A stretch of DNA of 64,000 bases from Aurelia coerulea (GCA_039566865.1 CM076959.1:7857501-7921500); one strand, 5' to 3'. Shown: positions 12,161-23,705, numbered from the stretch's first letter. Made by a program: numbers and translations. The notes: generated by a model not told the origin, from the sequence alone.

Positions 12161-13330
12161 CTGTTCAAATTAAAATTAATAAGTTTTAAGTAGGAACAAG
12201 GGAAACAAAAGTGATTATGCATTGAATAGGTTTGGTTCATATGGAGTAAATACCTGTAAGAAATGCATTAGACATGTTACTGAATAAATCTTTGAGTTAT
12301 TTTTCAGTTTGAGATTTTTTGTTTTTTACCTTTTCAAATTCTGTATTAAAAGTTTTCCATTTGTGACCAATGCACCACTAAATTGTGTTTGAAATGAGAG
12401 TTGAACTCATTCCCCATTCTAACATTGTGTTATAGCATTGTGGTCTATGTATTACTTATGGTCTTTTTACATGAGAAATCAAATTAGTCTGACTTTTCAC
12501 CCTGGTGTGAATCTTGCTTGGATTAGATAGCTTATTTCTTGTTGTGTTCACATGTAGTTTCTCTAGTCTGAGGTGTGTGGTGTTGCTGTAATTTAATTTC
12601 AAGATGGTGCTTTGCATACACTCAACAAGACATTTTCTTGGCATGATGCTGAATCCTGGCTGTGCCTTGCAACTCAATTTTGTCTTGATCCATTAAACTT
12701 TAGCACCAGGAAATCAAGCAGCTACCAGCAGATATGTCCATAAAGAGAAAGATTAAGGCAATGAAGTCTTGATACAGTATGGTACAGAAAGTTGCAAAAA
12801 CATGCCTTTGTTGTAAACACTTCTTTGTAAAATGTGAAAAATATTACCAAATGTACCTTTCTTGGTACCAAAGGCTCTTCTTGTCATTTTTGCTAATCTT
12901 GTTCATTATGTTCATTTTTGGTGCCAAGAAAACATTAGTAATTGTGAACTTTGAACCCAAGCGCATCGAAAACATCTCACACCCATTTGAGATTTTCATT
13001 TACATAGTGTTTTCAAACTTGGGTGATATTTCAAACCAATTTGAACAGGCGAGTTGAGCTTCTTCCCGGTTTGAATTACAAAACTGCATTTTCCATGTAA
13101 ATACTATGATGGCTTTGACCAGACACCAAGTAAAACTTATATTGAGGTGAAATTTCCAACTTGTTTGAGTTTCTCGTGTAAACGGACCTCAGCTTTAAAA
13201 TCTAATGCTTATGCAATCATAATGGATAGATCTTGAAACAAAAAACACAATGGCAAGTGCATAATGGCATCAAAGCAAATGGACCAATCAATATATACAA
13301 TATGAGTACAGGGAGGAGTCCAGTACAAAC

Positions 13331-13420
13331 CATTTTCACTATCTGAGTCAGCATCGTCTATTGAGCCCACCTCTATGTCATCAAAGTGAAGTGGGGCTGT
13401 AGCTGGCAAACCCAAATTCC
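13331..13420 (-). CDS. KDZ-like gene, exon 3 (acidic)
   Basis: Bounded by an acceptor (TCCTAG|GGAATT) and a donor at AATG|GTTTGT. A second donor eight or so bases on (TTT|GTACTG) gives the phase needed by exon 4. The frame encodes an acidic stretch (DDIEVGSIDDADSDSEN). It is assigned to the gene by phase and order, not by homology. Confidence 0.45.
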
Positions 13421-13560
13421 CTAGGATGGATGATGGTAGCAATAATATCAAATAGACTTTCACGTTTGACAATTTTGATTCCTATGTTACGCTAAGTAAA
13501 CAAACAGTAAGAAATCAGGACTTCTCTTGCCATCCCTCTAAAGTAAATATAGCTACAGTA

Positions 13561-13641
13561 CAGGCCTTGTGCACATCAACATAACAACAAGACAAAATAT
13601 CTTTTCAAAGAATAAAACCATGTTAATGTGCGCAAGGCCTG
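13561..13641. mobile_element. 81-bp hairpin repeat
   Basis: CAGGCCTTGTGCACATCAACAT is mirrored at the other end with few mismatches, with TA just outside the left end and near the right end. It is too small to encode anything and is consistent with a very short miniature element in an intron. Confidence 0.5.
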
Positions 13642-14603
13642 GTATTCTTTGCTTTAAACTGTGATCTTGTTGAGGCTACACTCTGTACACAAGAAGAATA
13701 ACTTTTCTGACGCAAACATACAAGTTCAACAGACCTTATAGGTTAACATGCCTAAACATTCCCAAGAATTTGAAAAAATGTTTTTCTTTCTCAGGAATCC
13801 TTGTGGAAAGGAATTTACAGTCTTTCCTAATGACTCTCCTAATTTACAATCCTTCCTAATGACTTTCCTAATGAAATTCTTGTCAGATTGTGAATGATTC
13901 TTGGAACTCTTAAGAATTCTTAACAATTGTTGAGAATTATTGTGCTGTTGCATTATTTTGTAAGTCAAAACTATCAAAACAAATTCATTTCTGACACTGT
14001 TAAAGGCTCTGCTCTAGCAACTTCTATGCAATATACTCCAAAGCAGTTTGTTCAATCCCATCTTGTAATTTTAGAAAGTCCATTTGTTTACAAAAATTTG
14101 TTGCGTTTTGCAATTCTAGAATTCTGTTTTCACTTTATGAGCTCAAGACATATTATCAAATTTGTTTTAATGCCAAGTTTCCTATCAGCGTTTGCATGTG
14201 AACAGGGTTTCTTTCTGACAACAACTACATCAAATTTTTGACCAAACCTGAGATTCTCAAATTTGATATTTCCCTTTCTCCAATTTCAAAAGGGCCTATT
14301 TGTAACCACGCACACACCTTGCATCTATTTTTTGTCAGAAAATTAACGTTATTTGCTGTTGAATGTTGTTTATGAGAAGGTTCAGCAGTGATATCTAGAA
14401 AAGGCTTTTTGCATATCAAATTACAACATGGTTAAAGAACTTGGAATTTTTACTAATTTTCAAAATGTTTAAATTATTAATCTGATAAGATTCATGAAAG
14501 ATTGCACACATAAATTAACTTCTAAGATCAGGAATTTGAATATTTTCCAGAGTATTATCAAAATACTTCTGTCCATTGATACCACATCCTGCACTGTATC
14601 ATA

Positions 14604-14997
14604 TACATTGATCTTTTTTTATAAGAAACTAAGGTCTGGGGCTGGTAGGCAGTTTCTTAAATTTTTGGGCCATTTTGCTACCACAAGTTTCTTAACGTGT
14701 TTCTTATATTTTTATTGTGGAAGTTTAGAGTTGATTTTGTCTTGTTTAAAGGGCTCCCGAATTACTTAGTAAGTCTCTCAAAACGAGTAAATAACATGAT
14801 TCGCACTCAAAATAATGTCCAAACAGTTGCTATAACTGTAAAATGTCAAAATATTTTTGAGTGTGACAGGAAAATTAAAAATTAAAATTTCAGAAATTTC
14901 TTAGCTTTTTCAATTCAGGTAGGGTTGTTTCTTAGCTTTCGAAAAAATTGAGCCTACCGTTTCTTATAAGCGGTTTCTCATAAAAAAAATGAGTGTA
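14604..14997. mobile_element. TTTCTTA-family miniature element
   Basis: Same internal order as the 9630 copy (TAAGGTCTGGGGCTGGTAGG near the left end, TTATAAGCGGTTTCT near the right end). The left end has drifted (CATTGATCTTTT), while the right end keeps ATGAGTG-TA. Intronic. Confidence 0.7.
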
Positions 14998-15105
14998 CTT
15001 ACTGTATTTGCTGATTGGGTGAATATGCACAATTTCGACTATTGTAGGAAGTACTGTAAGAAAGCACTGTAATGGACTGATCCCAAAAAAATTGACATCA
15101 CTCAT

Positions 15106-16487
15106 ATGGCACGCCATTTGCACAAAAATGATATAATATAGGATTATGTTACATAAACCTATATTTTGTGCACATAAACTAGGATTATGTTACATAAACC
15201 TATATTATGTCGACATAAACTAGGATTATGTACATAAACCTATATTATGTCGACATAATATAGGTTTATGTACATAATCCTAGTTTATTTCGACATAACA
15301 TAGGTTTATGTAACATAATCCTAGTTTATGTGCACATAATATGGGTTATTGGGACATAAACTATATTATGTAGTGATAACCTATATTATGTGCACATAAT
15401 ATAGGTTTATGTACATAATCCTAGTTTATGTCGACATAATATAGGTTTATGTACATAATCCTAGTTTATGTCGACATAATATGGGTTAGAGCACATAATG
15501 ATAGTTAAAGGTGTGACTTTGTTTTGGAACAATACATCTATCACTCTCTGGCGGCCAGGACTATTCAATTGGGGGAGAGAATAGGATTATGACACTGGGA
15601 CTCGTTATGTGTCCCAAATGGTATATCACAGGAACTGAATGTGCAATTCGGGAGCCTTTCATCTCTTTCCCTTTGGTGAAACTGGCTTTATACACGATGT
15701 TTGCACATACATTTCGATTTTTATTACAAAGTGACATGGCTGAGGACGCAGAGAGCTACGACAATTTTTTGCTTCCATCCAATTTTAATGCTTCGATCAG
15801 TAAAATGAAGGCCAAGTGAAAACCAAGAACAGCGAAAATCCGAATTTGCTTCATCTTAATTTCAAATGTCCACACAACACAGACGAAAGCCAAAATATGT
15901 CAGTTTCGCAGTTTCACCAAAGCGAAAGAGATGAAAGGCTCTCGAATTGCACATTCAGTTCCTGTGATATACCATTTGGGACACATAACGAGTCCCAGTG
16001 TCATAATCCTATTCTCTCCCCCAATTGAATAGTCCTGGCCGCCAGAGAGTGATAGATGTATTGTTCCAAAACAAAGTCACACCTTTAACTATCATTATGT
16101 GCTCTAACCTATATTATGTCGAAATAAACTAGGATTATGTACATAAACCTATATTATGTGCACATAAACTAGGATTATGTACATAAACCTATATTATGTG
16201 CACATGATATAGGTTATCACTACATAATATAGGTTTATGTCCCGATAACCCATATTATGTGCACATAAACTAGGATTATGTTACATAAACCTATATTATG
16301 TCGACATAAACTAGGATTATGTACATAAACCTATATTATGTGCACATAATATAGGTTTATGTACATAATCCTAGTTTATGTTGACAAAATATAGGTTTAT
16401 GTACATAATCCTAGTTTATGTGCACATAATATAGGTTTATGTAACATAATCCTATATTATGTCATTTTTGTGCAAATGGCGTACCAT
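15106..16487. repeat. 1.4-kb palindrome built of small palindromes
   Basis: The outer ends (ATGGCACGCCATTTGCAC and complement) and the centre-proximal unique blocks (about 15510-15690 and 15910-16100) are mirror images. Between them, both arms are tandem runs of AT-rich units of about 20 bp that alternate ACATAAACTAGGATTATGT with ACATAATATAGGTTTATGT. They meet at GTCGAC or GTGCAC, so each unit pair is itself palindromic. It contains no credible gene. Confidence 0.85.
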
Positions 16488-17094
16488 ACACTCAGCCTTG
16501 AAGTTTTAGAGCAGTTGTTTTACTTTTCATTCTTTTTTACATGAGGCTTTGAGCAGGTGAAATATTGGAAATCTTCTTCAGGCATGAAAACATATTTTAT
16601 GATAATCTAGTATGCCAATTCCCAATAACTAAAAACTTGATGTAATAGGTTGGACAACAAACAATTCTAAGATACATTTTAAGAAACCGAGACTTTTGGA
16701 CTTGTGTCCTCTTTGTTTTGTAATTAGAGGAATTGATTTTATAAGAGAAAAAAAGTTGTGTCCTCTTCTCTTTGAACAGTTGTTCTTTGTAATATAGAAA
16801 AGCAGATGAGTTATGTTGTGCAAAGAAACCAAATGATTTCTATTCTACAGCTGCCTTTCAACTAGGAAGCAATTGGCAGACGACACAATGTTGTGCAAAA
16901 CATGTTGAGTAAATTTTGTTGCAGAATAGAAGGATTGATTCCAACTACATTTTGACAAAATAATTGTGCGGTGAAAGACATATCTTCCCCAGGGAGCTTG
17001 TACTTGACATCACATCAAGCTACATCTGTCACCTGGTGGAAAATGGGCTGAAAAAAATGCCAACGTAAGCAGACAAAAAAAATAAAAAGTAAAC

Positions 17095-17825
17095 TTAACC
17101 CTATCAAGCCTAGGGGGGGGGGGCTCAATCAGCCCCCCCCTAGCGGCTTTTCTTCTGTGGATTTTTCCCAAGTGCACTTACAACGCTGAAACTTTCTGAC
17201 TTTTAGTTTTTATCCTTCTTATAATCAAAAATGGACTTTTTAGAAAAATTAGATTTATTCCAGGGGGTAAACGCGATCAATATTTGAGAGATGTCTTTGC
17301 AAAATTTCAATAAATGCTAATAAAATCTACAGCAAATGCAGTAAAACAATGAAATTAGAGGAATACATGCTACTTTTGATTCTCTATCCAACTGCATAAT
17401 TTTTTTTTAATTTAAATGTATGATTATGCGTATTTTGGCTGTACGCATGCGCACATTCTTCGAACTCCTGTGTGATGACGTCATCACTTTTTAAAAGATT
17501 TCCTTTGCAAAGCAAAAGCTATTCAACCATAGAATAAACTAAAATTGGACCCATGTCCTTATTGCCTTTCGTTTTCTCACAATCAACAATTTAAAATTTT
17601 TAGTGCTGAACCCTATTGACTTTGAAAATTATATTTTGTGACGTCATGAGCACGTCACGTGACATAACTAAAAATAGATTTCATTTTTGGGTGCAGCTCA
17701 TGATGTTCTATGCACATGCGAAGTTTCAAGGCTCTATATCGTTCAGAACGGAAATAAAACAGAGGGGGGCTGAATGAGCCCTAGTCTTCCTAGAGCATCA
17801 AATACCCTAGGCCTGATAGGGTTAA
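17095..17825. mobile_element. piggyBac-like non-autonomous element (TTAA)
   Basis: Both ends are TTAA followed by matching termini: TTAACCCTATCAAGCCTAGG at the left and CCTAGGCCTGATAGGGTTAA at the right. TTAA duplication and the CCCT start are diagnostic of piggyBac-type ends. There is a G-run next to the left end and no transposase frame inside. Confidence 0.75.
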
Positions 17826-17845
17826 AGCATTTTTGGTCAAATATT

Positions 17846-18225
17846 TACGCTCTTTTTTGTATAAGAAACAGGTTATAAGACACCGTCTCAATTTTTAAAG
17901 ACTTAAGAAACTATCCTAACTGAACTGAAAAACCTTCCATGCCTTGCTTTCAAAATATTTTGACACTATGTAGTGTATCAGTATATTACCGTATGCAGTA
18001 ACAGCAACTGTATTGGCACTGTTTTGAGTGCGAATTATGTTATTACTAACTTGTTTTGAGATATTACTAAGTGATTTGGAACCCCTTCCAACAAAAGTAG
18101 AGTAGCTCTACACTTCCAGCATTAAAAACGGCAGAAACTTTTGGTAGCAAGTGGCCTTAGGGCTAAAATTTAGAAACCAGCTAAAGCCCCAAACATTCTT
18201 TGCATAATAAGAAATGAGTGCAATA
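17846..18225. mobile_element. Degenerate TTTCTTA-family element
   Basis: Starts near TTTTTTGTATAAGAAAC and ends near AATAAGAAATGAGTG. The internal words (GTGCGAATTATGTTATTAC-like, TAAGAAACTATCC) match the reverse of the 9630 copy at low identity. It directly follows the piggyBac-like element. Confidence 0.5.
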
Positions 18226-18270
18226 TGTAAAGAAAGTCTGCATTTATTCTAGAATGTGACAACAACTCAC

Positions 18271-18378
18271 CATTACTACAGCCACCATGTTTTTTATTGG
18301 CACTCATTGCGGGTTTCCTTGGACAGTGAACCTTTCGTCTGCCTGTTTTGGGGTCGATTGATCCATAACGGAAAATAT
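18271..18378 (-). pseudogene. KDZ-like gene, exon 2, second part
   Basis: Continues exon 2 beyond the inserted element, reading FRYGSIDPKTGRRKVHCPRK and on to a clean donor (AATG|GTGAGT). Joined to the first part it gives 231 nt with phase 1 at both ends, which fits exon 3. The basic CxxP-type composition resembles a short DNA-binding tail, but no domain is recognised. Confidence 0.6.
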
Positions 18379-18399
18379 GTTTTGCGTGGGAGTCACTAA

Positions 18400-18810
18400 T
18401 TCAAGATTCAAGATTCAAGATCCAAGATTCAAGATTCAAGATCCGGAATTCAAGATTCACACTAATTCTAGATCCGGAATTCAAGATTCACACTAATTCT
18501 AGATCCGGAATTCAAGATTCACACTAATTCTAAATCCGGAATTCGAGATTCACACTAATTCTAGATCCGGAATTCAAGATTCACACTAATTCTAGATCCG
18601 GAATTCAAGATTCACACTAATTCTAGATCCGGAATTCGAGATTCACACTAATTCTAGATCCGGAATTCAAGATTCACTCTAATTCTAGATCCGGAATTCA
18701 AGATTCACACTAATTCTAGATCCGGAATTCAAGATTCACACTAATTCTAGATCCCGAAATCAAGATTCACACTAATTCTAGATCCCGAAATCAAGATTCA
18801 TACTAAATTG
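18400..18810. repeat. 31-bp tandem repeat array
   Basis: About eleven copies of a unit containing TCTAGATCCGGAATTCAAG and ATTCACACTAA, preceded by shorter AAGATTC repeats. It lies just inside the left end of the inverted-repeat element. A shorter mirrored array lies at 20455-20605. Confidence 0.85.
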
Positions 18811-18983
18811 GGCTTTTTAAGAATTCCTGGGAGAATCTGTGTGGTTTCATCTTTTTCGCTGTACACTGTATTTTCTTTGTATCAGGCTCGTGAATAAATG
18901 GTTGATCTACCTAATTCCTCAATTTACAACACACGTATTCTTTGTTTTCTGTATCATATTACTTAAATGTCATTGAGCTAAAT

Positions 18984-19404
18984 CCCCCGGGGGGGGGGGG
19001 GCTACTCATATATTTTTCCGTACTGGGACGTGCCGCCGAACAGGGTATCATTTTCAGGATTCCTACTCCGGGACAGGGTATCAATTTTGTGTGGTCGGCT
19101 CGATGACAGGGTCCATATTTTGTATAATTGACTACATAACCTCGATGTAAGCCTTTTGCACTAAGCGAATGTGACTTAAATCGTTTGGATGGCAACATTT
19201 CTGCTTTATTGATTGATTTCTATCAAATTTCTATCAAATTCCCAAGGCAGCGTACAATTTTGTATGAAGAAACTCAAGAATTTCCTTTTTGAATTTTACT
19301 CCGGGACAGGGTATCATTTTTGGGAATTTTACTCCGCGACAGGGTGCCTTTTCAGATTTTCCAGCGGCAAGTCCCCGTATTTTCGTAGACCCCCCCCCCC
19401 CCCG
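18984..19404. mobile_element. G/C-tract-ended miniature element, 10-bp target duplication
   Basis: Flanked by TGAGCTAAAT on both sides (18974-18983, 19405-19414). It begins with a C/G run (about CCCCCG then twelve G) and ends in a C run. The interior repeats ACAGGGTATCATTTT and CTCCGGGACAGGG. The same style recurs at 21.2-21.6, 22.4-22.65, 23.4-23.7 and 41.8-42.2 kb. Confidence 0.75.
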
Positions 19405-20619
19405 TGAGCTAAATGTCTAAACGTTGCCAAGACATTTAAAAAATCCTCCTTTTGAGGGCACAAGTAGTGAACATGGAGACTGTCAATGGAAACTTTTAAT
19501 TAAAGCTGCAAATTAAAAAAGTTTCTTTGCATTTTCAATCCTGGTAGGATGGTTTATCGACTGAAAAAAATCGAGCCTTACATCTCTTATAAGCTGTTTC
19601 TTATGAAAAAGCAAGTGTAAGTCAAGATCTGGAATTCTATTCTAAATCAAGATTATCTTACAGGTTATTCTGACAGAATTTGAAATAGCAGCCCACGTGG
19701 TTGATCTACCCACGTCACTTTTACTGAGTGGTATGAATGATTCCGTCATAGCCCTTGCTGCGATGTGAATCTTAATTAAAACCCTTTCTGTCTTTACGGA
19801 TTCTGCAGATATTAAAGAAAATAATTGACATGTTAGCACAAAACTTAAATCTTTAACAAACGAAAGGCTGTTTGTCAACAAAGCAACGTAAAAGTTATGA
19901 TCCGTATACTGTATCCGTAATGCCCTTTGTGCAAAGTGAAATACAGTAGTTTCAAGCACACATTTTTATAAGAAACTCTTTATAGAAACTCGACTCTTCG
20001 ATAACAATAATCAACAAACTTCAATACTGGGCCAAATTATTCAAGAAACTCTTTTCCTTGTATTAAGCAAATCCATGGCATTTTTATTTTCACTCATTCC
20101 TTGCACACATATTTTTAAGGAACTAAGAATTCGGGCCAGCACTAAAAGTTTCTAGTCAGATTTTCAATGGTCAGAGTTTTTTAAGAGTCTCTTAAAGTTC
20201 CATTAACAGTCTTCATGCTCACTACTTGTGCCCTCAAAGGAAGGTTTTTTTAAAGTCTTTGCAACGTTTAGACATTTACAGAAGCTCAAGCACCTTTAAG
20301 TAATATGATACAGAAAACAAAGAATACGTGTGTTGTAAATTGAGGAATTGGGTGGATCAACCATTTATTCACAAGCCTGATACAAAGAAAATACAGCGAA
20401 AAAGATGAAACCACACAGATTCTCCCAGGAATTCTTAAAATGCCCAATTTAGTATGAATCTTGATTTCAGGATCTAGAATTAGTGTGAATCTTGATTTCG
20501 GGATCTAGAATTAGTGTCAATCTTGAATTCCGGATCTAGAATTAGTGTGAATCTTGAATTCCGGATCTTGAATCTTGAATCTTGGATCTTGAATCTTGAA
20601 TCTTGAATTAGTGACTCCC

Positions 20620-20742
20620 GTTTTGCGTGCTGTTTTCTTGGGACAGGACTCTTGGTTGCAGATTTGTAGCTTTCTGTCAAACTGTCAAGCTGCTGCAGCA
20701 GTTCCTCAACAGTACTGGTTTGGGTCCTTCGTTTACAAGACC
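20620..20742 (-). pseudogene. KDZ-like gene, exon 2, first part
   Basis: An acceptor (TTATAG|GGTCTT) opens a frame of basic and leucine-rich residues (TVEELLQQLDSLTESYKS). It runs straight into the inverted-repeat element at 20619. The last nine bases of this part are the target duplication shared with 18379-18387. Removing the element and one duplicate restores the frame exactly into the second part. Confidence 0.6.
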
Positions 20743-20942
20743 CTATAAAGCAATGATAAATAAAAGAAACAAACTAATCTCAGAAACATTGAATGAAGAC
20801 CTTTTCAAGAAACTAAACTAAGGCCTAGGCCTATACTGTGCTGTACTGTGCTGTACAGAAAATTCCAAACCGGCCTAAATAGGACAGTCTTTAACCAAGA
20901 AACAGTAAACAGGCTTGGGAGAATTGAAGCATAAACATTTAC

Positions 20943-21027
20943 CTGGAGTTTTCGTTCGTTTTCCACAGCGTTGAAGTATTTTAATTGAAGCAGAAACATC
21001 ACTTGGGCCTTGGTCATCATCCGCCAT
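20943..21027 (-). CDS. KDZ-like gene, exon 1 with start codon
   Basis: The frame starts MADDDQGPSD and runs 28 codons plus one base to a donor (CCAG|GTAAAT). The start is the first ATG, close upstream of a short GC-richer stretch. The phase (1) fits the next exon. The residues are polar and have no recognised domain. Confidence 0.55.
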
Positions 21028-21794
21028 TTTCAATCCGACATGTTCGCAGTTTCGCGCCAAAAGCAGGGGTGTAAATTCCAGGGAGCGCCCTCCCTGATTT
21101 CCCCTCTTGCGCCTTCGGCGCTCCCTAGTAAATTCACGCAGGGGTCTGCGCCGCCAGGATTTATGATTTCTGTCATGACCCAATCCCAGAATTTTTGGTC
21201 AGATATTGATACCCTTTGATGCCCAATCTCAAAATTTTGAGGAAGTAACAAAAACAGTTCAACGTTAAAAGGCCATTCAATTTCAAGGCGAAAGAAAGGA
21301 TACCCTCTCATATATGGTCACAAGCATAACAAATCTGTTCTGTATCAATGGGGACATTGAACACCAATTACCAGGAATTTTAGTATAACAGTCAACCCCA
21401 ATCCTAGACAATTCCAAGTGAAGGTATACCCCAATCACATAAATTTTTCAGTAAAAATATTCCCTAATCCCAAAATTTTCAGGCTAATAACTACCCAAAA
21501 CTGGCACACATCCCCATTTGATCCGATAGTGAAGTTCCCCCCTCTGTGGAGGGGGGGGGGGGCAAAAGCTATTTATGGAAAACCTTCAACTGGGTACTTG
21601 ATAATGTATTGGGTCTTAAGGCCTTTGATCAGCGAGGCCGCGTTAACTAGTGGCATATCACTCATTTTTACATTAACCACTGCCCTAGAGCCATCATGGC
21701 CTCATATGGTCATAGATATAATTTACACAAGATGTAATTTACACATAAAAGTTACGATTTGCACTGAGTGTAAATTACAGATGTGAGGCTATGT
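21028..21794. other. Promoter-side flank of the KDZ-like gene and a G-tract repeat
   Basis: No gene is seen. About 21060-21150 is GC-richer (GGGAGCGCCCTCCC, CTTCGGCGCTCCC) and lies just upstream of the KDZ-like start codon. From about 21180 to 21560 there are degenerate 'CCCAATC...AAAATTTT' repeats ending in a G run, like the G/C-tract elements elsewhere. The last 45 bases before 21795 have short TTTACAC repeats. Confidence 0.4.
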
Positions 21795-22040
21795 TGCTGA
21801 GGGGTTGCATTTTCGGCCGTCTCCTTCAACTTTAATCCATAATAGCTGTACTGCTCGGATGCTGTGTGATGCCTTTTTATTTCCGGAAAGGCTGTCTTCA
21901 TCGCCATTCCTAGATGCTTGGTCGAAACACGTCTGTCATGGAATTTTACCTGGGCTAATGCTACCAATTCACTTACAGCAACTTCATGTGTCCATTTTCG
22001 TCCCTTTTTTGTATCATCATATTCGAACTTCTCTATCAAC
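21795..22040 (-). pseudogene. Truncated copy of RFX-like/kinase gene, exon 2 start
   Basis: The frame reads IEKFEYDDTKKGRKWTHEVA, then KHLGMAMKTAFPEIKRHH, as in the complete gene at 57294, but stops matching after NATPQ. Beyond the arm edge it reads into unrelated sequence and a stop within 15 codons. The kinase domain is absent. The acceptor (TTGAAG|GTTGAT) is retained. Confidence 0.8.
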
Positions 22041-22439
22041 CTTCAAAAGACAAGTATATTCGCTTTAATGGAATGACTGTAGACATTGCTGTTGTGTAGT
22101 AAGGTCATGACGTTCTGAGTTATGTGGGTAATGAGTCATAGGGGTATTGGGAACGAACGATTTCTTCTTAACAACTAAATTGTAGGAATAGGGGTGGGTG
22201 GACTGGTTGGGGATGGGTTTAAGAAAATATTCCCATCGCATGATTTAGGTCGGCTGTAAAAGTATTAAACAATCAAGCAGTGCAATTACTACGCAGGCTA
22301 TGAAATGGATAAATTTACAAGATGATCTTCCTTCTATGAACTAAAATTTCTAGCCTACATTTTTCTAAAAGCTGAAAACAGAAAAATTTGCAAAAAACCC
22401 AAAAGCTAATTTAGGCTTTATAAATCTTGAAAAACATGT

Positions 22440-22660
22440 ATGTGTACGAGTTATCGTGGCCCCAGGGAGGGGGGTTGGAATCTTAGTATATTTGTCCTTG
22501 GGGAATGTGCCGTTTCTAAGGGTATCACTTTCTTAATTTTTTCTAGCATGATGTACGTACCTACTAGCCATTCGGTGACCCTTTACACAGACAATAGTAT
22601 TTCCAACGCTATTGTATCCCTTACGCCCCCTCCCCCTTCTCCCAACAGTCAATGCCGATG
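22440..22660. repeat. G/C-tract-ended repeat in the left arm
   Basis: Starts near CCCAGGGAGGGGGGTTGG and ends near ACGCCCCCTCCCCCTTCTCCC, with GGGTATCACTTTC inside. It is mirrored at about 56690-56905. It resembles the 18984 element but is more decayed. Confidence 0.45.
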
Positions 22661-22793
22661 AACGCAAAAAATAACCATTTGATTTTTAATACAAAATTTT
22701 CCAAAAATGTAACCACAAAAAAATATTCAATGGAAAAAATTGCAAAAAAGATAGAACTACTTATTGTTCTTTCAGATAATATTTGATACATAC

Positions 22794-22909
22794 CAGTTCG
22801 CTACTTGTTTTGTGGTACTTTGCACATTCTGTTCATCCTTAGAATCATCATCGGTTTTCGCTGGTTCGCCAGATTCTTCAAAGAGGTCCATCGAGTATAT
22901 GGCTGCCAT
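22794..22909 (-). pseudogene. Truncated copy of RFX-like/kinase gene, exon 1
   Basis: Mirrors 56453-56568: the frame MAAIYSMDLFEESGEPAKTD and on to the donor CTG|GTATGT. One visible residue difference (D for G) separates the arms. It is an orphan first exon because exon 2 is truncated. Confidence 0.7.
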
Positions 22910-23413
22910 TTGTTACCACTGTTCAATTTCCTGAATGTTTTCTTCTGATAATTCTTGAATTTTAATTCACATTCATGTTTCATCCATATTTATAAGAATT
23001 ACTCAATTAGTAGTTGAACGCTATCTGTAGGAGGTAATTAATTCAAGTATTTCGATACAATAGAGTAGCATGTATTGAAAGAAGAATACTATTGTTGTTG
23101 AGCTGTAATGAAAGGATGATGACGCCAAATATTATGTCGTCAGAGAGCGTGTCTTCTCTCGGGGAGGTTTTAAAACTTTAGAGACACCTGATATGGTACA
23201 AAAGTGGAAACACCTTTTGTTCAAATTAGAACAGCAGAATAATCAAATGGCCATTCAACGGCAAGGAATTTACAAACGGAGTACAACGTCATCAAATGAC
23301 GATCCAATGACGCTGCAACGTCGATGAATTCATGAACGGAGTATAACGTCATCAATAGTAACTTTTTTACAGTGAATTCTAATTAGCAATATATTTTCTA
23401 CTGGGAGTCATCA

Positions 23414-23705
23414 ACCGGGAGGGGGTTGGCCGTTGTTTACTCAACGTTATAGGGGCAGTGGGCACGATAAGTTTTCTTCATACCCTACTCCTGAATTTTT
23501 GCTCCGTGAGAACCATACTCCAAAAGATAAATGTGACCGAAAAACCAACTGATTTAACAAATTATCCCCTTTTGCCTTGTTTTGAAAACCTGCTTAAGAA
23601 AAATTGCCTTCCTCTAATATCCTCCACTAGGAAAGATAGTAGAATATGATACCCTAAAAAACAGCACATCCCCGCTGGCAAATATAATAAGCACCCCTCT
23701 CCCGG
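23414..23705. mobile_element. G/C-tract-ended element with GTCATCA flanks
   Basis: GTCATCA lies on both sides (23407-23413 and 23706-23712). The ends are ACCGGGAGGGGG and CCCCTCTCCCGG. The interior has ACCCTACTCCTGAATTTTTG and ATGATACCCTAAAAA-type words. The mirrored copy lies at about 55800-56095. Confidence 0.6.

Larger units (their letters stand above)
18388..20619. mobile_element. 2.2-kb inverted-repeat element with 9-bp target duplication
   Basis: The ends GGGAGTCACTAATTCAAG and complement are flanked by GTTTTGCGT (18379-18387 and 20620-20628). The arms carry 31-bp tandem units next to the ends (about 11 left, four right), then a unique segment of about 150 bp mirrored at 20290-20450, then TTTCTTA-type sequence. 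The left arm also holds a later insertion (18984-19404). Nine-bp duplication with long arms suits a non-autonomous MULE or foldback element. It sits in exon 2 of the KDZ-like gene. Confidence 0.85.
1255..21027 (-). pseudogene. KDZ-family (Kyakuja-Dileera-Zisupton) transposase-like gene, 11 exons, interrupted
   Basis: Exons in gene order: 20943-21027; 20620-20742 plus 18271-18378; 13331-13420 (or a slightly longer form); 11888-12160 plus 7599-7764; 6640-6693; 5894-6135; 5100-5278; 4807-4909; 3450-3776; 1569-1686; 1255-1346. Phases agree at the joins checked, and most boundaries are GT..AG. Family signs in order: a cysteine cluster with CRQC and CCICDD followed by PLHDR; CIVVTTS-GRFDLF; PGSSEHGF; CPSC...FDGN; CRHC...FRGE; a YPPSCE-VLYGGMWKEG-SG-GEE block. 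These match the cysteine-cluster-associated KDZ transposases. Three in-frame stops lie in otherwise conserved exons (TAA 12019-12021, TAG 6035-6037, TAG 4807-4809), and exons 2 and 4 contain inserted elements. The gene is therefore probably dead, although the splice sites are intact. The 3' end is not found. It could be a domesticated KDZ gene or a resident KDZ transposon; no terminal repeats were identified. Confidence 0.75.

Noticed and set aside
18400..18810. CRISPR-like array of 31-bp repeats
   Set aside because: The units are contiguous without unique spacers, and the genome is eukaryotic. This is a tandem repeat.
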